Source of the DNA: Rhodospirillaceae bacterium
GTDB taxonomy: Bacteria; Pseudomonadota; Alphaproteobacteria; Rhodospirillales; Rhodospirillaceae
Assembly (NCBI GenBank): GCA_016937315.1
Contig: JAFGWD010000050.1
Location: 1 to 8,648 of the forward strand
Length of the DNA: 8,648 bases
Direction: 5' to 3'
Positions 1 through 6,198 of the stretch are shown here, one piece after another; position 1 is the stretch's first letter, and every line of letters begins with the position of its first letter. The position numbers and the translations under genes were made by a program. The notes beneath the pieces are model-generated. The model searched no databases. It was not told the origin of the DNA and was given only the letters and a program-made list of their open reading frames with translations.

Positions 1-971
1 CCTTGGTCGCTATCGTCGTGCTGACGATAGTTTCGATTTTTGTCGAAATGCCACTACGCACTGTGGGGGACATGGGCGATTTACCATCCACGCTCCCGAT
101 TTTTCTGATTCCCGATGTGCCGTGGACCTTCGACACCCTGAAAATTGTGCTGCCATATGCACTGGCTCTCGCCATGGTTGGTCTCCTGGAAAGTTTGATG
201 ACCGCCAACATCGTCGATGAATTTACCGATACCAACAGCAACAAGAACCGGGAGTGTATTGGCCAAGGCACCGCGAATATTGTCTCCGGATTTTTCGGTG
301 GCATGGCAGGATGCGCGATGATTGGTCAATCGGTGATCAACGTGAAGTCTGGGGGACGAGGCCGATTGTCTTCGTTCGTGGCAGGGGTCTTCCTGCTGTT
401 CCTGATTCTGGTACTGGGCAAGTGGGTACGCCAAATCCCCATGGCTGCCTTGGTTGCCGTGATGATCATGGTTTCCATCGGAACCTTTTCTTGGTCATCA
501 TTACGCGCCCTGAAGACACGCCCCAAAAGCTCCAGCCTGGTGATGCTTTCAACCGTTGTGGTGGTTGTTGCCACCCATGACTTGGCCAAGGGCGTGCTGG
601 TCGGGGTCTTGCTCTCCGCCCTCTTCTTCGCCAGCAAGGTGGCTCAGATGGCACATGTCACCAGCAGCGCCTCCGAGGATGCCGCCGAACGCACTTACAC
701 CGTTGTTGGACAAGTTTTCTTTGCCTCCGCCGAAGCCTTTATAAAAGCCTTCGATTTCAAAGAAGTTCTGGAGCGCGTAACCATTGATATGACACGTGCT
801 CATTTCTGGGACCTGACCGGTGTGGGGGCACTCGACAACGTCGTCCTCAAGTTCCGCCGCGAAGGGACCGAAGTGCGTATCATTGGAATGAACGAAGCCA
901 GCGCGACACTGGTCGACAAACTGGCGCTTCACGACAAGCCGGGCGCGATGGATCATCCATCCGGGCATTAA
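1..971 (+). CDS. SulP-family anion transporter, C-terminal part with STAS domain (5' end outside window)
   Basis: Inner-membrane transporter of the SulP/SLC26 family, which moves inorganic anions such as sulfate or bicarbonate, or dicarboxylates; the substrate cannot be read from the sequence. The visible 322 residues (frame from base 3) hold hydrophobic segments at about 1-15, 47-68, 124-140, 146-163, 178-190 and 194-210, then a cytoplasmic STAS domain at about 230-309. Family motifs seen are GQSVINVKSGGRGRLS (108-123), typical of bacterial SulP proteins, and HFWDLTGVGALD (267-278) with NEASATLVDKL (297-307) in the STAS domain. SulP proteins are usually about 500-570 residues, so roughly the N-terminal 200-250 residues lie upstream. 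The gene ends in TAA 14 bases before a universal stress protein gene on the same strand, so the two are probably co-transcribed. The family call is firm; a symbol such as sulP, bicA or dauA would be a guess. Confidence 0.93.
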   Translation, partial: LVAIVVLTIVSIFVEMPLRTVGDMGDLPSTLPIFLIPDVPWTFDTLKIVLPYALALAMVGLLESLMTANIVDEFTDTNSNKNRECIGQGTANIVSGFFGGMAGCAMIGQSVINVKSGGRGRLSSFVAGVFLLFLILVLGKWVRQIPMAALVAVMIMVSIGTFSWSSLRALKTRPKSSSLVMLSTVVVVVATHDLAKGVLVGVLLSALFFASKVAQMAHVTSSASEDAAERTYTVVGQVFFASAEAFIKAFDFKEVLERVTIDMTRAHFWDLTGVGALDNVVLKFRREGTEVRIIGMNEASATLVDKLALHDKPGAMDHPSGH

Positions 972-985
972 GGAAAGAACACACC

Positions 986-1843
986 ATGTCAAAAATTCTT
1001 GCCTGCACCGATGGTTCCGCACCCTATTCCGCAAGCGTTTATGAACACGCGGCTTGGGCGGCGCGACGCATGTCCGCCGACATTGAGGTCATGCACGTCC
1101 TGGACCTCTCGCACAAAAAGCCTGAGATGGATGACCTCTCCGGGACAATCGGCATCGACGCCCGCGACGACCTGCTGCAACACTTGACCGAACTGGACGC
1201 CGTTAAGGGCAAGGTCGCGCAAAAAAAAGGCCGAATGATCTTGGCCGATGCTCAAGTCCGGCTCAAAAACCTTGGGTCGAACACCATCACCCTGACACAC
1301 CGTCACGGGGCCCTGATTGACACCCTGGCAGACATCGAATACAGCGCAGACATCGTGGTCATCGGCAAACGCGGAGAAACCCATGACGTTGATGGCGGAC
1401 ATTTGGGGGCCAATCTTGAACGAGCCCTACGCAGCACAAAAAAACCCATGCTGGTGGCACCTCGTGCGTTCAAAGACATCCAGCATGTGCTGATTGCCTT
1501 TGACGGAAGCCATACGGCCAAAAGGTCGGTGGAATTTGCAGCACATCACCCTCTTCTGAAAGGATTATGTTTTGATGTGCTGAATGTGCAGCCGTCATCA
1601 AAAGCAACCCCAGAAGACCTCACCTGGGCCGTGAACACACTACAAACCAGTGGAGCAACGGCCAAAATCGTAACGCTTCACGGCATACCAGCGGAAGCCA
1701 TTTCGGCTCATGTCACCAAAGCCGCCATAAACCTGATCGTCATGGGCGCTTACGGACATTCTCGGATTCGGGCGCTGATGATTGGATCTACGACAACAGA
1801 AACCATCCGCGCCTGCCGCGTTCCTCTGCTGATGTTTCGATAA
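986..1843 (+). CDS. Tandem-domain universal stress protein (UspA family)
   Basis: Cytoplasmic protein of 285 residues with two UspA folds in tandem, about 1-160 and 165-285. Each begins with the usual strand and aspartate: KILACTDGS at 3-11 and HVLIAFDGS at 167-175. The second domain carries a complete ATP-binding signature G-2x-G-9x-G-S/T (Gly254, Gly257, Gly267, Ser268). The first has a degenerate version: Gly127, Gly130, a spacer of ten rather than nine, then Gly141-Ala-Asn without the Ser/Thr. Domain 2 may therefore bind nucleotide while domain 1 may have a structural or regulatory role (inference). The ATG follows AAGGA with about an 11-base gap, 14 bases after the SulP stop, so the gene is probably translated from the same message. 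The pairing suggests a stress- or energy-linked role near the transporter. A hairpin terminator follows within 20 bases. The exact function is unknown, as for most Usp proteins. Confidence 0.93.
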   Translation: MSKILACTDGSAPYSASVYEHAAWAARRMSADIEVMHVLDLSHKKPEMDDLSGTIGIDARDDLLQHLTELDAVKGKVAQKKGRMILADAQVRLKNLGSNTITLTHRHGALIDTLADIEYSADIVVIGKRGETHDVDGGHLGANLERALRSTKKPMLVAPRAFKDIQHVLIAFDGSHTAKRSVEFAAHHPLLKGLCFDVLNVQPSSKATPEDLTWAVNTLQTSGATAKIVTLHGIPAEAISAHVTKAAINLIVMGAYGHSRIRALMIGSTTTETIRACRVPLLMFR

Positions 1844-1860
1844 TCCCGCAATCCATACAA

Positions 1861-1890
1861 AAAACGCCCCGGCACAAGCCGAGGCGTTTT
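1861..1890. terminator. Bidirectional intrinsic terminator between usp and the DUF2336 gene
   Basis: Hairpin with GC-rich arms 1865-1873 and 1878-1886 around the loop ACAA, flanked by four A's on the left and four T's on the right that extend the stem. One position (C1869/A1882) is mismatched in the plus-strand RNA but becomes a G-U pair in the minus-strand RNA. The minus-strand transcript ends in six U's and the plus-strand one in four. It sits between two convergent genes and can serve both, with the better fit for the minus strand. Confidence 0.85.
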
Positions 1891-1914
1891 GATCGATGGA
1901 AAATGATCCAAACC

Positions 1915-3039
1915 TCAATGCGAGGTTGCGGGCAACGTACTCATCTTGGTCAGTAGGTATTCCAGGTCATCGTTGTCAAAGTCGACACCCAAATCCCCAT
2001 ACTGGGTCAAAATTCGTTCCAGCATGCGCCGCGCATACCGCTCGCGGTCCCCTTCCTCGCCGTCGTAGTTCATTTCCTTAGCCACCGCAATCGCTGCACG
2101 GATAGCTGGATAGAAGCTCTGCGGCATACCTGATTTTGTGTACAGACCGTCAAGGCCGAGCGCCCCAGAATCATGAATCAGCATCCGTGCATTCATCACC
2201 GGAATACCCACCCGACGTGCCATGGCATACTCAAAAAACTTCATATCGCCCATACACAACGCTCTGAGCACGATGGATGGGGTTAAACGCCCGTTGTTGT
2301 AGAGCTGATTCACCAAACGCTCCACATCATCCTCAGACGAATCGGTAGACAGACCAATAGTTGCCCGCTCACGTGCCTGTAAAATCAGGTCGGCCGCCAT
2401 GGACGGCGGCATCTCGTGATGCGTCAACAAATGCTCCCGCAGATTTTCCGAAACCTGGTGCACAAGGCGTTCGACAATCGTCACCGGCAACACCGAACGC
2501 CGCACCATTGGCGTCTGAACGGCTTCATCGTCACCATATTTATCGATCACCCGATCTAAGGATTTCTCGGGAATATCCGCACCATCATTGGAAACCAGCG
2601 CAACCACGGCTTCTTTACCGGCATCCTCGACAATAGCCTCGGCCACCGTCGCACTGACATGAGCGCGTGTTGCAATGGCTTTTTGCTTTTGCGGATTCTG
2701 CGACCGCACGATCTGCACCAGATCATCGTCAGAAAGAAGCTCACTGAAAAGCAAGACAGGCAATGCGACTTGATCAACATCCTGCGCCAAGGTCACGGCA
2801 ACATCATGCGGAACGTTGGGATTTTCTTTCAGGTTAATGGACAAGGCCTCGCGCACGCGAACCTCGGCGTCCTTAACCATGATGCGAAAAATCTGCTCCG
2901 CCATTGCACGCTCAGACGGCGAAAGATTGCCCTGGTCGAACTCTATGGCCAGCTTTGCCGCCGTCTCGGCACGATTGTTGCTCGAGGGATCAGCCAGCAG
3001 TTTGCGCACGTCGCTCTCGGTCAGACGGGCCTCGGTCAT
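1915..3039 (-). CDS. DUF2336 domain protein
   Basis: A 374-residue, largely helical, probably cytoplasmic protein of the DUF2336 family, common in alphaproteobacteria and without an established biochemical role. Family features visible are the N-terminal SDVRKLLADPS...NRAETAAKLA segment and the repeated helical stretch VREALSINLKENPNVPHDVAVTLAQDVDQVALPVLL, which looks HEAT-like. An acidic C-terminal part includes VDFDNDDLEYLL. No signal peptide or membrane segment is seen. The frame is open to a GTG at 3084, but I chose the ATG at 3039. DUF2336 proteins normally begin just before this TE-x-DVR-LL segment, and the predicted promoter would leave the GTG only about 8 bases into the transcript. 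A GGGAG lies about 11 bases before this ATG, a slightly long spacing. The gene is transcribed alone, convergent with usp and divergent from apt. Family assignment is firm; function is unknown. Confidence 0.9.
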   Translation of the reverse strand: MTEARLTESDVRKLLADPSSNNRAETAAKLAIEFDQGNLSPSERAMAEQIFRIMVKDAEVRVREALSINLKENPNVPHDVAVTLAQDVDQVALPVLLFSELLSDDDLVQIVRSQNPQKQKAIATRAHVSATVAEAIVEDAGKEAVVALVSNDGADIPEKSLDRVIDKYGDDEAVQTPMVRRSVLPVTIVERLVHQVSENLREHLLTHHEMPPSMAADLILQARERATIGLSTDSSEDDVERLVNQLYNNGRLTPSIVLRALCMGDMKFFEYAMARRVGIPVMNARMLIHDSGALGLDGLYTKSGMPQSFYPAIRAAIAVAKEMNYDGEEGDRERYARRMLERILTQYGDLGVDFDNDDLEYLLTKMSTLPATSH

Positions 3040-3098
3040 CCCCGCGATATCTCCCACCTTTGCCCGCCACCCATAGGCGAACACCCTAGCACTTGAAC

Positions 3099-3127
3099 AC
3101 TATAGCCATTTCTCTGATGTATTCCAA
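3099..3127 (-). promoter_or_regulatory. Sigma-70-type promoter for the DUF2336 gene
   Basis: Read on the minus strand, TTGGAA (3127-3122) is followed by a 17-base spacer and TATAGT (3104-3099). These match TTGACA at 4 of 6 positions and TATAAT at 5 of 6. Transcription would start near 3092, giving a leader of about 50 bases to the ATG at 3039. This supports the downstream start codon chosen for the gene. Confidence 0.6.
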
Positions 3128-3257
3128 AAAAATCCGCATGAAAAGCGTAACACGTGCGTCTCAATTCGACGAACTTTCCCGATACACGCAGAAAACCATC
3201 ACATCAGCCTATAAAAATAGCGTCTTTTAACATAAACTTCGGGGTCTGCCGCTTAAA

Positions 3258-3272
3258 CAGGGCATATCCCTG
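3258..3272. repeat. Short inverted repeat upstream of apt
   Basis: CAGGG (3258-3262) and CCCTG (3268-3272) are perfect inverted arms around CATAT. It lies just upstream of the possible apt promoter and has no T-run, so it is not a convincing terminator. It could be an operator half-site pair or chance. Apart from this and the two promoter candidates, I see nothing else in the roughly 320-base gap 3040-3361. Confidence 0.3.
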
Positions 3273-3280
3273 CCTACACC

Positions 3281-3308
3281 TTGCACATCCTCGATAATTC
3301 TCTATTCT
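3281..3308 (+). promoter_or_regulatory. Candidate promoter for apt (weak)
   Basis: TTGCAC (3281-3286) and TATTCT (3303-3308) are separated by 16 bases; GATAAT at 3293-3298 is an alternative -10 without a good -35. A start near 3315 would leave a leader of about 50 bases before the ATG at 3362. The -35 match is poor, so this is only the best candidate in the gap. Confidence 0.25.
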
Positions 3309-3361
3309 TGCCCATGCGCTCTCCGCCTCGCGTGGGACGCCATCAGCCAGGACAGACCAAC

Positions 3362-3904
3362 ATGGATGCGGAAAGCAAAATAATGGAAGCCAACATCAAA
3401 TCATATATCAGGGCCGTCCCAGACTTCCCGAAACCCGGCATTCTGTTTTACGATATTTCCACCCTACTGAATAATCCAGACGCTTGGCAAATCACCATGG
3501 GGCGTATGGCTAATATCGTCCGCGCCTGGAACCCAGATATTTTGGCTGGCATCGAATCTCGCGGATTTTTGGTTGCCGCACCGCTGGCACTCAAACTGGG
3601 GTCCGGCTTTTTCATGGTCCGTAAGAAAGGCAAGCTCCCCGGCGCCACCATCCCCTACGAATACGCGCTGGAATACGGTACCGATACCATCGAAATCCAG
3701 ACCGACGCCATAAAGCCCGGCAGCCGCGTGGTTATTTTGGATGACCTTTTGGCAACTGGTTGAACCATGCGAGCCGCAGCCGACCTCATCCGCAAAGTCG
3801 GCGGCAACGTGGTCGGGGCAGCCACCATTCTGGAACTGACCTTCCTGAAGGGCCGTGAAAAGCTCGACTTCCCGTGCGCGTCACTTGCCGCCTACGACGA
3901 ATAA
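3362..3904 (+). pseudogene. apt: Adenine phosphoribosyltransferase, interrupted by one in-frame TGA
   Basis: Apt makes AMP from adenine and PRPP in purine salvage in the cytoplasm. The reading frame is recognisable from end to end: YIRAVPDFPKPGILFYDIS near the start, GIESRGFLVAAPLALKLG in the core, the flexible loop MVRKKGKLPG, and the PRPP loop VVILDDLLATG. A TGA at 3761-3763 (codon 134 of about 180) then stands where the family has the first glycine of DDLLATGGT. The same frame continues with TMRAAADLIRKVGG and ends in AYDE-TAA at 3902-3904, the normal C-terminus. A single G-to-T change from GGA would explain it, and no other lesion is visible. TGA is an ordinary stop elsewhere in the window, so the product would be about 133 residues, cut within the PRPP site, and probably inactive. 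The ATG at 3362 has AGGA about 10 bases upstream; the ATG at 3383 (GGAAAG, 7 bases) would give the commoner length of about 173. A sequencing error is the main alternative. Confidence 0.88.
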
Positions 3905-3905
3905 A

Positions 3906-5315
3906 TCACCCCGGCTTGCCATCATCCCAAGCCATCTTCTTGCGATAAATCGTCGAGGCGCTGATCTGAAGCCGAGCCGCCGCGCGGGGCACATTTCCGC
4001 CACAGGCTCCGATTGCCGCCTCGATGATCTCTTTTTCCACCAGCCAAAGCGGGCGAATACCATCCTCCTCCAGGGGAAGGACAACGTCAGGTGCCACAGA
4101 CAGAGACGGACAAGGTGCAACCAGACCTGCCCCGGCTTTGACCAATGGTTCAGGCAACATCGTCGTCTCGACGAGCCCCCCTTCGTGCAGCACCACGACG
4201 TTACGCAGGACATTCTGCAACTGACGCACATTCCCCGGCCAAGCAAACGCCAACAACCGCGACTCGGCATCCGACGAAAAGCCCCGGAAGACTTTGCCCT
4301 CTTCATCAGACAAATGCTTGAGAATCACGCGTGCAATTTCAATGACATCGGCGTCCCGATCACGCAGCGGTGGCAATTGTATCGGAATGACGTGCAAGCG
4401 ATAATACAAATCCTCGCGGAAAGTTCCGGCCTCGACCTCTGCCCAAGGGTCCCTGTTGGTGGCACAGATGAAGCGCACATCCACCTTTTCCGTGCGATCA
4501 CCACCAACCTTTTGCACCATGCCGCTTTGCACAAAGCGGAGCAGCTTGGTTTGCAGATCCATATCCATTTCACAGACTTCATCCAGGAACAAGGTTCCAC
4601 CATCGGCACGCCGTGCCGCGCCCTCACGATCCGACGCGGCACCGGTAAACGCACCCTTTACATGGCCAAAAATCTCGCTTTCCATAAGGTCATGGGGAAT
4701 CGCGCCACAGTTGATGGCCACAAAAGGCTTATCCCGGCGCGGACTGGCACGGTGAACTGCCTCCGCACACAGTTCCTTGCCGGTTCCAGACTCCCCGGTA
4801 ATGAACACCGTCGCACGACTGGGAGCCACGGAATCAATGGTGCGATACACCGCCTGCATCGGCAGGGAAGAGCCAATCATCCCATAATAGCCATCACGGC
4901 CATAATCTTCCTTTAGGCGTTCGACAATACGTTCCAAGGACACATGCTGAACAACGTTACGCACGGTCACAACCAAACGATCCTTGGTGAACGGCTTGAC
5001 CAGGAAATCCTGCGCCCCGTTTTGCATGGCCTCCACCGCGACATTGATCGACCCATGTGCGGTAATCACCACGCAAACAGAGGGGATCTCCTCATCTTTC
5101 ACGATCTTCAGAATTTCTAGACCGCTGATATCCGGCAGATTGATGTCCAAAAGCACGACATCCGGCAGGTCCTTGCGAATCGCAGACAACGCCGCCTTGC
5201 CGGTTTCTGCCATTGCAATCGTATAGCCGCAACCATCCAGAAACGCCGCGTACATCTCGGCCATCGAGGGCGTGTCCTCGACAATCAGAATCTTTGGATG
5301 CGTCTTTTCGGCCAT
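3906..5315 (-). CDS. LuxO-like sigma-54-dependent response regulator
   Basis: A 469-residue cytoplasmic activator with three modules. The receiver domain (about 8-122) has acidic Glu13/Asp14, phospho-acceptor Asp57, Thr85 and Lys107. The AAA+ sigma-54 interaction domain (about 145-375) has Walker A GESGTGKE at 174-181, the sigma-54 contact loop GAFTGA at 221-226 and Walker B TLFLDE at 241-246. The C-terminal Fis-type helix-turn-helix ends in GNVPRAAARLQISASTIYRK. The AAA+ entry (IGSS..MQAVYRTIDS) and the HTH resemble LuxO more than NtrC, so I call it LuxO-like without giving the symbol. When phosphorylated it should activate sigma-54 promoters elsewhere; no partner kinase or phosphotransfer protein is in the window. 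The frame is open upstream to 5405, but the ATG at 5315 has GAGG 6 bases before it and begins close to the receiver domain. The phoB terminator separates it from the phosphate operon. Its stop is one base from that of the convergent apt. Confidence 0.92.
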   Translation of the reverse strand: MAEKTHPKILIVEDTPSMAEMYAAFLDGCGYTIAMAETGKAALSAIRKDLPDVVLLDINLPDISGLEILKIVKDEEIPSVCVVITAHGSINVAVEAMQNGAQDFLVKPFTKDRLVVTVRNVVQHVSLERIVERLKEDYGRDGYYGMIGSSLPMQAVYRTIDSVAPSRATVFITGESGTGKELCAEAVHRASPRRDKPFVAINCGAIPHDLMESEIFGHVKGAFTGAASDREGAARRADGGTLFLDEVCEMDMDLQTKLLRFVQSGMVQKVGGDRTEKVDVRFICATNRDPWAEVEAGTFREDLYYRLHVIPIQLPPLRDRDADVIEIARVILKHLSDEEGKVFRGFSSDAESRLLAFAWPGNVRQLQNVLRNVVVLHEGGLVETTMLPEPLVKAGAGLVAPCPSLSVAPDVVLPLEEDGIRPLWLVEKEIIEAAIGACGGNVPRAAARLQISASTIYRKKMAWDDGKPG

Positions 5316-5337
5316 TCCGTCCCTCACCACTTTCACG

Positions 5338-5359
5338 TGCTTGTCTTCACGTTCAAGCA
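5338..5359. repeat. Inverted repeat before the LuxO-like gene, possible operator
   Basis: TGCTTG (5338-5343) and CAAGCA (5354-5359) form perfect 6-base inverted arms with a 10-base spacer, 23-45 bases upstream of the chosen ATG. A TTCACGT heptamer also occurs twice in direct orientation (5332-5338 and 5346-5352). The position would suit an operator or a leader hairpin for the regulator gene. The arms are short enough that chance is possible. I found no clear sigma-70 or sigma-54 promoter in this 75-base gap. Confidence 0.35.
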
Positions 5360-5391
5360 TACTGGATTCTGAGGAAAGGCGCACACAGCAA

Positions 5392-5418
5392 AAAAACCAG
5401 GGCATGGCCCCGGTTTTT
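5392..5418 (-). terminator. Intrinsic terminator at the end of the pst-phoB operon
   Basis: The arms 5392-5403 and 5407-5418 pair around a three-base loop, with one G-U pair in the minus-strand RNA, and the minus-strand transcript runs into seven U's (plus-strand A's at 5390-5396). It starts 26 bases after the phoB stop. It ends the phosphate operon and insulates the downstream LuxO-like gene from it. Confidence 0.85.
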
Positions 5419-5444
5419 CAAAAAACGAACGATCTGCAGAAAAA

Positions 5445-6182
5445 TCAGAGCGTTGCTGGATATGCACCAGCCACGGCATCCGAGTCATCAGTCGGGAACT
5501 TATGATCCAACGCGTAGCCAGCGGCACGGACCGTGCGGATCACATCCGTCCCGTCATCTTCGTTCAACGCCTTACGTAAACGGCGGATGTGCACATCAAC
5601 CGTGCGCGGTTCGACATAGATGTCCGGCCCCCAGACCGCATTCAACAACTCCTCACGCGAGAATACGGACCCCGGATTCTGCATCAGAAACTGCAACAGC
5701 CGAAATTCGGTAGGGCCTAAGTGAATATAACGACCACCACGAGTCACGCGATGCGCGTTCAAATCCATTTGGATGTCATCGAAGTCCAAGGCCCCTTTGC
5801 TTGGCACCGCCGCCGTGCGCCGCAAAAGCGCACGCACACGGGCCAGCAACTCCGGCATAGAAAACGGCTTGGTCATATAATCGTCGGCCCCAGTGTTCAG
5901 GCCCCGCACCTTATCGCCCTCTTCTCCGCGAGCCGTTAGCATAATGATCGGCACCTCGCGGTGGCGCGGCTTGCGACGCAACTGGCGACACACCTCGATG
6001 CCCGACATCATCGGCAGCATCCAATCCAACAGCACCAAATCCGGGGCATTTTCGGCCGCCACGGTCAGAGCTTCTTCACCATCCGTGGCTTCGCAAACGC
6101 GATACCCATCCTTTTCCAGGTTGTACCGCAACACGGTGACAAGTGCCGCCTCATCTTCGACGATCATGATCATCGGTTTCAT
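5445..6182 (-). CDS. phoB: Phosphate regulon response regulator PhoB
   Basis: OmpR/PhoB-type response regulator of 245 residues. The receiver domain (about 4-120) has Glu9/Asp10, phospho-acceptor Asp53 in LLDWMLP, Thr83 and Lys105 in MTKPFS. The winged-helix DNA-binding domain (about 140-235) shows GPTEFRLLQFLM, the recognition-helix stretch VEPRTVDVHIRRLRKAL and the closing VRAAGYAL. LLDWMLP and the overall layout fit PhoB, and the position at the end of a pst operon supports it. In the known pathway the sensor PhoR phosphorylates PhoB when phosphate is scarce, and PhoB then activates pst and other Pho genes; phoR is not in the window. The ATG at 6182 follows GAGG with about 10 bases between and lies 16 bases after the pstB stop, so translation is likely coupled. 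The C-terminal tail after YALDHKF is about 17 residues longer than the domain needs and not conserved. Confidence 0.94.
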   Translation of the reverse strand: MKPMIMIVEDEAALVTVLRYNLEKDGYRVCEATDGEEALTVAAENAPDLVLLDWMLPMMSGIEVCRQLRRKPRHREVPIIMLTARGEEGDKVRGLNTGADDYMTKPFSMPELLARVRALLRRTAAVPSKGALDFDDIQMDLNAHRVTRGGRYIHLGPTEFRLLQFLMQNPGSVFSREELLNAVWGPDIYVEPRTVDVHIRRLRKALNEDDGTDVIRTVRAAGYALDHKFPTDDSDAVAGAYPATL

Positions 6183-6198
6183 TGCGTCTGGTCCTCTG

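Noticed and set aside
549..1034. Minus-strand open frame across the SulP/usp junction
   Set aside because: It overlaps two firm plus-strand genes and shows no domain; a shadow of their codon bias.
2653..2672. Pho-box-like CTGACAT sequence
   Set aside because: It lies inside the DUF2336 coding region and lacks the second correctly spaced repeat, so it is not a credible PhoB site.
3085..3361. Possible riboswitch or small RNA in the gap before apt
   Set aside because: I see only a 5-base hairpin and promoter-like hexamers; no purine riboswitch core, T-run terminator or other known structure could be recognised.
3761..3763. UGA read as selenocysteine, tryptophan or glycine in apt
   Set aside because: The family residue is glycine, not Cys or Sec, no SECIS-like hairpin was evident to me just downstream, and TGA ends several other genes here at the proper place. 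A point mutation or sequence error is simpler.
3855..4916. Long plus-strand open frame (353 codons) opposite the LuxO-like gene
   Set aside because: It is antisense to a clearly recognisable AAA+ gene, is rich in His, Arg, Gln and Thr as expected of a shadow frame, starts inside apt and matches no family I recognise.
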